28,505 nt of DNA from Actinomycetes bacterium (GCA_023434535.1 JAEYSR010000151.1:1-28505); one strand, 5' to 3'. Counted from the stretch's first letter, positions 6,739 to 14,932 are shown. The notes: generated from the letters alone by a model not told the origin. Translations and numbers: made by a program.

Positions 6739-8243
6739 ACGGCAGAAACGACACCGAGGAGCGAATCCAAGCGGCAATGGCCGATGGCGGATCGACCGAC
6801 TCGATTCGCATCATCAAAGATGTTGTAACGGACGACCTTCGCAGGCTCGATGGTACAATCGACGTTGTTCGAACTAGCTACTTCAATCACAGCTATATGC
6901 CGGATCTCGTCATCGAGTGGACCGAAGATGGTCGCAAGCGACTTCGCCCGTACTTCTTGCGATTCGGTCCTCGGTCGCGCGAAGCGCTTCTGGACGTCGA
7001 ACGTCTCGCTCCCCTTGTGTCGGACCCGCCCGTGTTCCTCATGCTTGAGAGCGAGGAGCACCCTGCCTCTATGGATGTTGCGTTCCAGAACAGTGCGGCA
7101 GAAGTGCTGAGTCGACATCCAACTACGTTGCTGACTGAGGCTGGGGCAACTGAGGCCATGGCGGAGACCGTCGCATCTCCCGGCGGGGATGAGGTGGCGG
7201 AGGCATTCGTCCGTGGGGGCCGTGGATACGTGCCTGAATCGACGGGTCGAACCCTTGCTCAGCGAGCCAATGCAGGCTTTGAGGCGGTCGAGAGGCACGA
7301 CTCAAAGAGCGTTCGCCAGATGCTTGGGTTCGTTCAGCGATACGTAACTGATGAGTATGCGCAGGAGATAGAGGGCTCCTTGCAGCTGTCTTGGATCAGC
7401 TCTGGTGGCAACCCAGAAGCGTTCCCCGGCACTCAGAAGAGTTTCGCTCTTAGCGCCGAACGGTTGCTTGAGGTGCTGCGGCGGCTGGTTATGCGCGAGG
7501 AGGAGATCGAAGAGGAATCCTTCTGGGACCGGCTCTCGCCTCTCGTGTCGCAGGACATGCTCTTCGCGCTTGCGCCCGTGGCGCCCAACGCAAATCTCCA
7601 GCGCTTGATTCGCGAGATGGCGAAAGACATCAAGGTCGTTTCCGCCGCAGTTATCCCGTTGCCGGTCAGCGGTGACAACGAGAACGAGTCAGTAGATGAA
7701 GGCGCACGACCGAGCACCGTCGGATTGTCGTCAACGGTCGGAGCCGACGCGGAGCCGAGTGACATCGCAGCTGCTACGCCTTCATTGCCGTGGTGGTCGA
7801 TTGCATCCAGTGCGACCGGTAAACCTAGTCTTCTACTGACAGGCTCCCGGTTTGCTTTGGACTTTGTCGAAGATGGTCGTTATCACAACCGCTTCAACGC
7901 CTGTCTACCCGCGCTCGACGTTTCAGAAGCCATTTTGCAATTGGTCGGATACAACGTTGAGTCGGCAACAGCCGACACTGGCTCAGTTGAGATTCGAGCG
8001 ACCTCTAAGTCGGATCGGAAGCTTACGATGCGTGAACTGTTGCGTTCCTCCGAAGGGACGGTGAGTTCGATTGTTGTCGATCTCGGAGAAGACGCCGGAA
8101 AGGTAAACGCGGATCTCTTGCGTGGTGTGTTTACTTCGACGGGTGCACGTCGGCTCGAGCTTCCGAAACTGGGTGTGTTGGCGCTAGGACTGGCTTCTGA
8201 CGTAACCGATGATGACCGGAATGAGCTTCAGCGCGGCTTCTGA
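6735..8243 (+). CDS. 502-residue protein of unknown family, partner of the nuclease-like gene
   Basis: ATG 6735 overlaps the stop of the nuclease-like gene by four bases, so the two are probably made together. I recognise no family. The N-terminal part (about residues 45-110) reads SYFNHSYMPDLVIEW, then RLRPYFLRFG and PPVFLML, a strand pattern with a PD motif that recalls a restriction-endonuclease fold lacking the usual Glu-x-Lys. The middle (about 180-310) is predicted helical and charged (EEEIEEESFWDRL). A Ser/Glu/Asp-rich linker near 315-355 separates a C-terminal alpha/beta domain (PSLLLTGSRFALDF onward). There is no signal peptide or membrane segment. It could be a sensor, a specificity subunit or an antitoxin-like partner. 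Confidence 0.75.
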   Translation: MNGRNDTEERIQAAMADGGSTDSIRIIKDVVTDDLRRLDGTIDVVRTSYFNHSYMPDLVIEWTEDGRKRLRPYFLRFGPRSREALLDVERLAPLVSDPPVFLMLESEEHPASMDVAFQNSAAEVLSRHPTTLLTEAGATEAMAETVASPGGDEVAEAFVRGGRGYVPESTGRTLAQRANAGFEAVERHDSKSVRQMLGFVQRYVTDEYAQEIEGSLQLSWISSGGNPEAFPGTQKSFALSAERLLEVLRRLVMREEEIEEESFWDRLSPLVSQDMLFALAPVAPNANLQRLIREMAKDIKVVSAAVIPLPVSGDNENESVDEGARPSTVGLSSTVGADAEPSDIAAATPSLPWWSIASSATGKPSLLLTGSRFALDFVEDGRYHNRFNACLPALDVSEAILQLVGYNVESATADTGSVEIRATSKSDRKLTMRELLRSSEGTVSSIVVDLGEDAGKVNADLLRGVFTSTGARRLELPKLGVLALGLASDVTDDDRNELQRGF

Positions 8244-8252
8244 CTCGGCACC

Positions 8253-8273
8253 CTGCGCCGAACTGTGGCGCAG
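8253..8273. terminator. Hairpin between convergent genes
   Basis: CTGCGCC and GGCGCAG form a perfect 7-bp stem around a 7-base loop, ten bases after the stop of the 502-residue gene and about 58 bases before the end of the TIR gene. A clear U-tract is absent, as is common in GC-rich genomes. It may end transcription from both sides. Confidence 0.45.
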
Positions 8274-8331
8274 AGCTCGCGGAAGTAAGTCGAACTCATA
8301 CAGCGCGGTTGCCGACGCGCTGGGCAGCGCC

Positions 8332-9837
8332 CTACCAGCGATTCTGCCGCGCGCGATCTGCTATCGGGAGTAGGAGATCGAACGCAGCCTGTGCGCGTTC
8401 CACCGTGCCACCGAAGAATCCGGCTTGGAGCGGCTCCCACTGTGGTCCCTGGCTGTGGAGCTCGTTTTGCAGACGACGTTCGACCAACTGGTTGTCTTCT
8501 GCGTAACGCTGACGCCAGCTATACCTGCCGGGGGCGGGCGGGCCGACATACCAGTTCCACGGCGAGCCCGCTGGAGACTTGCGGAGTAGGTGAAGGTCAG
8601 CGATTGTCAATTCGATCAATATCTCCAGTCGATCGAACGCATCGCTGTAGACGTCGTCGTCGGGGACGTGCGTCCGGAACCGCTCTCGCAGCTTGTCATG
8701 GAGGTAGTCGGAGGCGGGGGTGAAGCGGTGGCCCCGGCGCCGGTCCGTTAGCGCTTGAACGACTTCATCGTCGACAACTTCGCCACTTGCCTGCAGGGCA
8801 AGCACCTGAGCAACGAGTGGAAAGTCCCCGAACGGCGTCCACGCCTCCGCTTGAACCGCTGTGGGCACGCGATCCTGGTGACGTCGGACCGTCGCATCGA
8901 CCAATACTGCTCGGAGAAGCGAGTAGTTCGATCGGTGGACTGCGGCGATTCCGGTTCCGTGTACCAATGCAACGAGCGGGAGCCAGCGAGCACTGATGCG
9001 GGCGATGTTCCCCTGAGGCTTGTCGGACGAGCGCACCGCCCGTTCTAGGAACTCAGTCCAGGTGCGGTCATGCTCGGGCCGTGACCAGAGCCCTGCAGTA
9101 ACCATGACATCCAGTGCGCCGTCAAGATCCGTCCAGTACCGATCCATTTGATCAACGATGTCGAAGACTGTCGCTGTCCCTTCAGTTGGGTAGCGAGTGA
9201 GATCCGCCAGTCCGTCGTTCAGCGCGTCTGCAAGTGGGACCAAGAGATCATGCAAGCGTATGTCACCGGCTGGGTCACGAAGGGCTGCCTTGAGTTCTCG
9301 GTCGCGACGCTGAGCCGTCGGAGTGGCGCCTTCTGTTCCGCTCGACGCCGAGTCCCGATCGGAAGTCTGTGATGGCAAGGACTGCGTAGGAGTGAGTATC
9401 CGCCGAACTGCGCCAACCAAGCGCTCCGCCTGACGGCTCGCCTCGGGTCCGAAGAGGTCGGCTCGCTGAATGCTGTCGAGCGTGCGGCCGCCCCCGAGCT
9501 GGAGCCTCGGAAGCTGGCAGTCGTCGAATCGAAGCGGGAACATCCATGCGCTGTCGGGCGATCGTCGCCGCATTTCCTCTGCGGCGAGGTAGAGCTCCTC
9601 GTTCTGGCCGCTCACGCCCTTGGAGACGCTCGTCGATGAGAAGATCGGGACGAAGGCGAAGGCTCCGCCAGTGATGGCGTCACGAATTCGCTCGCGCCAG
9701 TCCTCCCCAGGCCAAAGGTTCTCCGTGTCGCGCCAGATCGGGATTCCAGCATCCGTAAGTAGCTGCGCGACGAAGTCCGCGTACGAGCTGTCCTCGCGGA
9801 CGTAGCAGATGAATGCGTGGCCATTCTGATCGGTCAT
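8332..9837 (-). CDS. TIR-domain protein, probable defence effector
   Basis: A 501-residue protein. The first 145 residues form a TIR domain: AFICYVREDSSYADFVAQLL, then GIPIWRDTENLWPGEDW, IRDAITGGAFAFVPIFS, and NEELYLAAEE, where Glu81 is at the position of the catalytic glutamate of NAD-cleaving TIR domains. A low-complexity Ser/Thr/Gln linker (about 150-175) leads to a mostly helical C-terminal region of about 320 residues that I do not recognise; it would be the sensor part. Bacterial TIR proteins often destroy NAD+ on phage infection. The gene is convergent to the nuclease-like pair and may be a separate system. ATG 9837 has no clear ribosome binding site. Confidence 0.85.
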   Translation of the reverse strand: MTDQNGHAFICYVREDSSYADFVAQLLTDAGIPIWRDTENLWPGEDWRERIRDAITGGAFAFVPIFSSTSVSKGVSGQNEELYLAAEEMRRRSPDSAWMFPLRFDDCQLPRLQLGGGRTLDSIQRADLFGPEASRQAERLVGAVRRILTPTQSLPSQTSDRDSASSGTEGATPTAQRRDRELKAALRDPAGDIRLHDLLVPLADALNDGLADLTRYPTEGTATVFDIVDQMDRYWTDLDGALDVMVTAGLWSRPEHDRTWTEFLERAVRSSDKPQGNIARISARWLPLVALVHGTGIAAVHRSNYSLLRAVLVDATVRRHQDRVPTAVQAEAWTPFGDFPLVAQVLALQASGEVVDDEVVQALTDRRRGHRFTPASDYLHDKLRERFRTHVPDDDVYSDAFDRLEILIELTIADLHLLRKSPAGSPWNWYVGPPAPGRYSWRQRYAEDNQLVERRLQNELHSQGPQWEPLQAGFFGGTVERAQAAFDLLLPIADRARQNRW

Positions 9838-9871
9838 CGAGTGCGAACCGTAGGTACCCCATCCGCCTCAC

Positions 9872-10563
9872 TCAAGGACCAAGCTGCCGCGGATCGGTTC
9901 CCAGCTTGTAGTTCGTAAGGAGTCTTCGCGAGGCCCAGGCCGCGAGGCGGTCCGGCACAGGTGACGTGCCTTTGGCAATTCTTCGAAGGTGACGGACTGA
10001 GTAGCCGGTCGCAGCGCTTGCGAGAGAGCGACCCATCGCGCTCGCGAGCGCGTCGTCACGATTGCGCTAACCCGCTCACAATGGCCGGTTCCGTAGGTGG
10101 ATTCCTCGAGCAGCGTCTCGTCTTCCGGACGGTGGCACTTCTTTCCCACATGGATGGTCGGTTCGGCCCGGATCGTGCGACTAGCGAGCAGGCTACGAGT
10201 CGAGCCCAGAGGCGACGAGCCTGGCGGCCCAGCCTTGTGCTCGCGTCGTTGCTGGTGTCGGCTGAGGTAGTCGCCGTAGGACTCGACCGCTGCGGTTCCC
10301 GGCAACGACCAGTCGCATGAGACGGTGTGAGTAGCGGAGTCGGCAGCTTGAGCCGCGTTCCGGAACCGAAGGCCTGTCCAGCGCTTCGGGTCGCATTCGT
10401 ATGGTGCGACGAGCCGGAAGCGTCGGCATTCAGCGTTCGCAGGGGGCCGGGCGGCCGGCGCGACGGTGAGGAAGTTGAAAGGCTTTGTGCTGCGTCGATA
10501 TTCCGTAGCGCGTTCACTCACGGCTCGCCAGAGGGCGGTAGTGGTGAGCGTAGTGCGAGCCAT
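9872..10563 (-). pseudogene. Decayed helix-turn-helix gene
   Basis: ATG-proximal codons from 10563 encode RTTLTTTALWRAVSERATEY and later RLVAPYECDPKRWTGLRF, SYGDYLSRHQQRREHKA and PTIHVGKKCHRPEDE, a coherent protein in one frame. From about 10040 sense passes to a second frame: RDDALASAMGRSLAS, then TGYSVRHLRRIAKGTSPVPD and RLAAWASRRLL, ending at TGA 9874-9872. This second part is an XRE-like helix-turn-helix. The first frame runs on without meaning to 9868. A net one-base deletion explains the switch, and a stop lies upstream in the second frame. It is probably a former DNA-binding protein of actinobacterial chromosomes or mobile elements; its role is unknown. Confidence 0.5.
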
Positions 10564-10694
10564 GGCGGGCAGGTCGTACCAAGTCGGCTCATTTGTCGGG
10601 AAACCGTGGACCTGCTCGAGGACGTGTCTCCAATATTGGCGGGTCCAGGGCTCGCCGTCGGGATCGGGTTCTTGGAGGTGGCCGAGTCCGTGCC

Positions 10695-11615
10695 ATGGCG
10701 CTGCTGGAGCGGGGCCTCGGCGCGGACAACGTCCGAGTGATGGCTGCTGGAATGTGGGACCAGTACCGGAAGGTGTTCGAGCAGCTCGGGCTGAACGAGG
10801 AGCAGACCCGCCAGTACCAAGAGATCCTCGGGCTTAACCCGGAGCAGGTGGAGACGGCGATCAACGTGTCGGGCATCGACGAGGCGATGTTCAAGATCGA
10901 GACGTACAGCAAGCTGCTCGAGGACAACATCCCGGAGTCGGTGCAGACGCAGCTTCTGGCCCAGTTGGAGCAGGGCGACCTGACGGGCGCTGCGGAGACC
11001 TACGACGCGTGGGTGCGGGTCATGCAGGCGGCTGCCGCCGGGAACCCGCTGTTCCAACCCGTCGAGGTGGGCACGGCGCCAGCCGATGCAGGACTCAACT
11101 TGTGGCGGCAGCTGACCAGCCGGGCGCCGCCTACGGACACTCCAGTAGGGGCGGACACCGATCCAGCCGAGGCCGGCGTCGATGCCTTCAAGGCTGGAGT
11201 CGCAGCAGCTCCGCCCATCCAGATCCCCGCCGTGATCAAGCTGACCGACTTCAAGATGTTCGGGGGATCCGGCTCGGGCGGTAGCAAGCTCCCGTCGTCG
11301 ATCCCGACGGGACAGATGCAGTACCCGGGGTTCAACGGACAGGGCGGCGCGGACTTCAACTTCCTCACCCCACGCGCCGCAGGAGGCACCGTCAACCCGA
11401 ACGAGACCTACCTCGTCGGCGAGAAGGGCCCCGAGATCTTCCGACCGAAGATGTCGGGCGACATCATCCCGAACCACCGGATCGGGGCGGCGCCCACGGC
11501 TGGCCATCAGTCGGGGCAGACGTTCGGCGACGTCTACATCACGACGACCAAGCCCGAGGACACACCCGCCGAGCTGTCACGGGCAGCGCTCCGACTCGCA
11601 GCGTTGCTCGGCTGA
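10695..11615 (+). pseudogene. Phage tail tape-measure protein, C-terminal fragment
   Basis: The last 90 residues include RAAGGTVNPNETYLVGEKGP, then EIFRPKMSGDIIPN, the hallmark end of siphophage tail tape-measure proteins (a Gly-rich turn, YLVGE-GPE, then IIPN). Upstream the frame encodes helical, Gln/Glu-rich segments (YRKVFEQLGLNEEQTRQYQE) and a Gly/Pro-rich stretch. Complete tape-measure proteins are many hundreds of residues long, and only about 300 remain here; no neighbouring tail or baseplate genes are present. It is therefore a prophage relic. ATG 10695 or 10740 may still be used; neither is well supported, and the frame is open upstream. Confidence 0.7.
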
Positions 11616-11630
11616 TGGCTGGGTCGACGA

Positions 11631-12368
11631 TCAACCGAGGGACAGCTGCACCCGCCAGTCGTTCTTCTCCATCTCCTTGCGCGATGTGGAGTTCGTCCCG
11701 CGACGCCCGACCGACACCTCGTAGAAGTCAGCCTCCTCCGAGACCGGCACGAGCGCAGCGACTGCACAGCCGATCACGGCCTCGTCGTCGAGATCCGAGT
11801 CGCCGACCACGGTCTTGCCGTACTCCGGGTACTCGACGAGAAGGTCCTCGTACGACAGCGTTGAACCAGACCCGATTAGCTTGCCGTCCTGGTTCTTGAT
11901 CGAGATGTCCATGCCCGCCCCGAAGTCGTCGTAGCCCCCCGAGCCGTAGCAGTTGCCAGTGGTGCCCGAGACGTTCCCATCGAGGTCGAGCAGGACGAAC
12001 TCGAGACCGATGGCGTCGGGACCGGGCTCAGTTGGTTCGGGCGTGGGCTTGAGCGCCATGAAGGCGAGCCCGCCGGCGATCACCGCGGCGACGGCCACAC
12101 CTGCAATGAGGAGCCCTCGCGGGCGCTTCCGCACCTTCCGGACGGTGAAGGTCGCCCCAGTGGCGGTCTCCCAACTCCCCGCCAGGGGCGGCGTTGGCTG
12201 GATCGGCTCGGCGGCGGAAATCCGCTGCTGAGCAGGTTCAGCGACGCCGGTGAAAGGGGGTGGAGTCACATCTGCGCTCGGCTTTGGCGGCTCCGGCATC
12301 GATGTCGGCGGGTACCACTTGCCATCCGACGCCTGCCACCAACCATCGCCCTGCTTCACGTCCGACAT
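11631..12368 (-). CDS. Single-pass membrane protein with DUF2510-like N-terminus
   Basis: A 245-residue protein. The first 20 residues contain DGWWQASDGKWYPP, the short Trp-rich motif of DUF2510-type actinobacterial membrane proteins. A Pro-rich linker follows, then a basic patch (VRKVRKRPRG) and one transmembrane helix (LLIAGVAVAAVIAGGLAFMA, about residues 85-105). The C-terminal 140 residues are probably outside the cell and contain GNVSGTTGNCYGSGGYDDF and two Cys that might form a disulfide. ATG 12368 is chosen over GTG 12371 because GGAGG lies five bases upstream. It ends 15 bases from the tape-measure fragment, convergent. Function unknown. Confidence 0.8.
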   Translation of the reverse strand: MSDVKQGDGWWQASDGKWYPPTSMPEPPKPSADVTPPPFTGVAEPAQQRISAAEPIQPTPPLAGSWETATGATFTVRKVRKRPRGLLIAGVAVAAVIAGGLAFMALKPTPEPTEPGPDAIGLEFVLLDLDGNVSGTTGNCYGSGGYDDFGAGMDISIKNQDGKLIGSGSTLSYEDLLVEYPEYGKTVVGDSDLDDEAVIGCAVAALVPVSEEADFYEVSVGRRGTNSTSRKEMEKNDWRVQLSLG

Positions 12369-12417
12369 CACGTCCTCCCTCTCCCACGCGACGTGCGGCC
12401 AGAGGGTACTTCGATGG

Positions 12418-12591
12418 TCACTCGTCGAGCGTGCCCATCAGCCGGTCGATCCGCTCCCAGAGCGCCGGCCACTCTTCCCGGTGCCGCTCCTCGAGCCCGC
12501 GGTCCCGGTTGAGCACCAGGGCGTCCCTGACGGCCGTGGCGGCGCCCGTGAGGGCAGCGGAGCAGACACGGGTACGATCGGGTCGAGCCAT
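12418..12591 (-). CDS. Small hypothetical protein
   Basis: The frame encodes a 57-residue protein from ATG 12591 with a charged, helical C-terminal half (REEWPALWERIDRLMGTLDE). The frame is open further upstream to 12657, but the residues there look like read-through sequence. No Shine-Dalgarno site is visible. It lies between the coiled-coil membrane gene and the DUF2510-like gene on the same strand. I recognise no family. Confidence 0.45.
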   Translation of the reverse strand: MARPDRTRVCSAALTGAATAVRDALVLNRDRGLEERHREEWPALWERIDRLMGTLDE

Positions 12592-12653
12592 GCCGATGGA
12601 CGGTACGAGCGGGGTCTGACGGTCGAGCTCACTTTGGGATGTCCGAGACGGGA

Positions 12654-13925
12654 TCACGGCGGGTCTGCTTGGTTCCCTCGAACGGCCTTAGCTGCCTGGC
12701 TCATGAGCTCGGTGACTATCGGGCGCGGAGTGTTCTGATCGTTGTGGTCGGGTTCTTCGGCGTGTGTTGCGGACTGACCAAAGAAGACCGGTGCGAACAT
12801 TGCCGTGAGTGACCGTTGCTCTTCGCCGGTGAGAGTTGCGAGGTACGGCCCAAACGACGCGAGCTCAAGTTCGGTGCGTCGAGCGATCACAAAGTTCCTA
12901 CGGTGCTTGCTGGATTCTCGGCCGGTGTACGCGGCAACCGCTCCGAATGCCGCGGGGATAGAGACAGCGCCGAGCGTCCGGGCGAGGCTGACCTTGTCCG
13001 GATCACCGTGGAACTCTCGGATTAGCAGGACGGCCACAATCGACAGTGCTGCCAGCACGCCGAACACGATGCTGGTGATCCGCATCTGATTGGCCGACTT
13101 CTTCTCACTATCCCCCCACTGCTGGAAGCCACCCGACAAGCCGGTTCGACCGATCGCTCCGACGACCTTCCGTGCCTCTTCCAAGAGGTCGCCGAGCACA
13201 GCGAGGGTGAGGTGTGCTTCTTCCGTCTGATTCGCGATCAACTCGTCGAACTGAACCGTTCGATCCGCAAGGGTCCCCTCGAGCGCGACTCCCTGCTGCT
13301 CCACGAAGCCGTTCACTTGTGTCCGGAGTGCGGCGTCGGTGTCTGCACCTTGCTGCCTGATGCGATCGAGTTCGACGGCAAGTTCCGCATCCTTGGTGGC
13401 CAGAAGTTCGTCCACTTGCAAGGCGAGCGGAGGGAGCGAGGCTGCCACCTCATCGATGCGTGAGGCGATCTGTTCAACTTCAGCGGACCGAGCTGCGATC
13501 TCGCCCGTGGTCTGGCCCAGGAGCTCGGCAACCTCCGCCCGAAGCGCCCGGATATCCGCCTTGTAGGCATCGACCTCCGAGACGCTTGGGACCTCGGTGC
13601 GTTGAGGCAGGGCATGAACTGCCTTGGCCAAGAGGTCTCCAACACCTTCCACTGAGCCGACATCCCCAGGCCCATCGACCGCCGCTTCCACTGTCACGAC
13701 GAGTTGGTCGAGTAGCCCGGGGATCGGGGTCAAAGCCTCGTCGTACACCAGATCCGGATCTGCACCACGCAATCGGCCTTCGAGTGACGCCACCAGATGC
13801 AACGGTCGATCGTGAACATCCGATCTGTCTGGATGTCGTTCCCGTGCGCTTTCGAGTTGCTCTCGAGCGGTGTGCAGGCGCTGCCACGCGCCGCTCGGTT
13901 CGATCTTGCTCTCCCATGTGGTCAC
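12654..13925 (-). CDS. Coiled-coil protein with two transmembrane helices
   Basis: A 423-residue protein. Residues about 120-270 are strongly heptad-like and charged (ADIRALRAEVAELLGQ, then ARSAEVEQIASRIDEVAA and AELAVELDRIRQQGADTDAA), predicting a long coiled coil. Two membrane helices follow at about 290-310 (ITSIVFGVLAALSIVAVLLI) and 325-345 (TLGAVSIPAAFGAVAAY). The C-terminal region begins with the basic segment ESSKHRRNFVIARRTELE and continues with FGPYLATLTGEEQRSL, a conserved-looking motif that I associate with uncharacterised coiled-coil membrane proteins of mobile elements. It could be a membrane effector of a defence system, but no partner is evident. Confidence 0.75.
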   Translation of the reverse strand: MTTWESKIEPSGAWQRLHTAREQLESARERHPDRSDVHDRPLHLVASLEGRLRGADPDLVYDEALTPIPGLLDQLVVTVEAAVDGPGDVGSVEGVGDLLAKAVHALPQRTEVPSVSEVDAYKADIRALRAEVAELLGQTTGEIAARSAEVEQIASRIDEVAASLPPLALQVDELLATKDAELAVELDRIRQQGADTDAALRTQVNGFVEQQGVALEGTLADRTVQFDELIANQTEEAHLTLAVLGDLLEEARKVVGAIGRTGLSGGFQQWGDSEKKSANQMRITSIVFGVLAALSIVAVLLIREFHGDPDKVSLARTLGAVSIPAAFGAVAAYTGRESSKHRRNFVIARRTELELASFGPYLATLTGEEQRSLTAMFAPVFFGQSATHAEEPDHNDQNTPRPIVTELMSQAAKAVRGNQADPP

Positions 13926-14000
13926 GCTCGTCAGTGTGCCCGGAAACGCTTGTCGAGCGCCGAGGATCCGCCAGCCCGTGCGTGCGCGTGGCAGTCACCG

Positions 14001-14384
14001 TCAGGAGTAGCGGCGACCCTCCATCGCCTCCTGGAGCCCGGGTGGCTGGCGGCGCAAGTATTGCTCGGTCACCTTCACCGACGAGTGGCCAAGGGCGTGT
14101 TGAACCTCGCGGATGTCGGCGCCGCCGTCGAGCTTGTGCTGCGCGCACGAGTTTCGGAGGCTGTGAGAGCTGATGCCGGGCCCTCTTACGCCGGCTTCGG
14201 TCATCCACTCCCGGACGAGTCGACCGACGTGGTTCGGAGTCATCGGTCGGTGGTGGTGACGGAACCTCTCGGAGCAGACGAGCCATGGCCCGAGGTCACG
14301 CCGCGCAAGTCGTCGCTTGATCTGCTCCCACGCCTCGGCCGGGATCGGGACCCAGTGGGTCGGTTCACCGATACCATCGTGCAT
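14001..14384 (-). pseudogene. int: Tyrosine recombinase fragment (catalytic C-terminus only)
   Basis: The 127-residue product has the second half of a phage-type integrase: the box His74-Ser-Leu-Arg77 (SSHSLRN), Leu-Gly-His100 in HALGHSSVKVTEQYL, and the nucleophile Tyr109. The N-terminal arm-binding and core-binding domains and the first catalytic Arg are missing; a full integrase has about 350-400 residues. ATG 14384 is preceded by AGGAGG at a good distance, so the short form may be translated; an in-frame GTG at 14468 sits inside the inverted repeat. It is probably a relic of the enzyme that moved this island, or of a nested element. Confidence 0.75.
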
Positions 14385-14451
14385 GTCGGGACCTCCTAGG
14401 GGTTCCGTCCAGGTCCGGGGCAGTTCGCGCTGCGCCCGGGCGGCTTCCTCT

Positions 14452-14494
14452 GTTGACACATCCAACACTCATGGACTCTGTTGGATTTGTCAAC
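14452..14494. promoter_or_regulatory. 16-11-16 inverted repeat between int fragment and AlpA-like gene
   Basis: GTTGACACATCCAACA (14452-14467) and TGTTGGATTTGTCAAC (14479-14494) are complementary at 15 of 16 positions, with an 11-base spacer. Each arm carries TTGACA read inward, but no good -10 box stands 16-18 bases away. The site could be an operator for the adjacent HTH protein or a recombinase-binding site. The repeat is seen directly; its role is inference. Confidence 0.6.
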
Positions 14495-14507
14495 TACCTT
14501 CCTCGGT

Positions 14508-14708
14508 ATGGTCAAGGTCGACCCCGGCGAGCTCATCGACGCCAGCGAGGTCGCACCCATCATCGGCATCGCCAACCCCAACGGGGTCAGCGTCTACCGG
14601 CGCCGATACGACGACTTCCCCACGCCGGCCGTCGACAAAGGCCGCTGCGTCCTCTGGGTCCGCCGAGACGTCGAGGCTTGGGCGAAGGCCAGGCGCACCT
14701 CGAGCTAG
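14508..14708 (+). CDS. AlpA/MerR-like helix-turn-helix protein (possible excisionase)
   Basis: A 66-residue basic protein from ATG 14508. Residues 9-60 read IDASEVAPIIGIANPNGVSV, then YRRRYDDFPTPAV and VLWVRRDVEAWAKAR, the winged helix layout of AlpA and other excisionase-like proteins, which recognise a short site and help excise integrated elements or activate integrase genes. The frame extends to TTG 14481 inside the inverted repeat, but ATG fits the domain better. There is no Shine-Dalgarno site, so translation may be leaderless. It is divergent from the recombinase fragment. Confidence 0.65.
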   Translation: MVKVDPGELIDASEVAPIIGIANPNGVSVYRRRYDDFPTPAVDKGRCVLWVRRDVEAWAKARRTSS

Positions 14709-14833
14709 CTGCCGATCAGGGCTGAGGACGTCTTCCAGGTCACGAGCAGCACCACCAACGGCACCGCCGCGTAGCAGGCGAGTTCCAGAAGGAAGAGGAC
14801 GGCTCTGAGCAGGGGGCGGGATGCGCTGTTCAT
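14705..14833 (-). CDS. Possible 42-residue membrane protein
   Basis: From ATG 14833 the minus strand encodes NSASRPLLRAVLFLLELAC and then YAAVPLVVLLVTW before a short polar tail. One or two hydrophobic helices take up most of the protein, and a basic residue precedes them as expected for membrane insertion. It overlaps the end of the AlpA-like gene by four bases in convergent orientation. There is no clear ribosome binding site and I know no homologue. Confidence 0.35.
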   Translation of the reverse strand: MNSASRPLLRAVLFLLELACYAAVPLVVLLVTWKTSSALIGS

Positions 14834-14932
14834 GGCAGCAGCGTCGCGCCGGGGTGTGACAGTCCATGAGGCCCTGTCGGATCCCCTCGCTACGGTTCGC
14901 GCACCCGAGTTGACCCTACCGAGGAGGCCCAG

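Noticed and set aside
10518..11507. Minus-strand frame of 329 codons
   Set aside because: It is antisense to the tape-measure fragment, whose C-terminal signature is clear.
14453..14500. Promoters from the TTGACA motifs in the inverted repeat
   Set aside because: The TTGACA boxes are perfect, but no acceptable -10 box lies 16-18 bases downstream on either strand.
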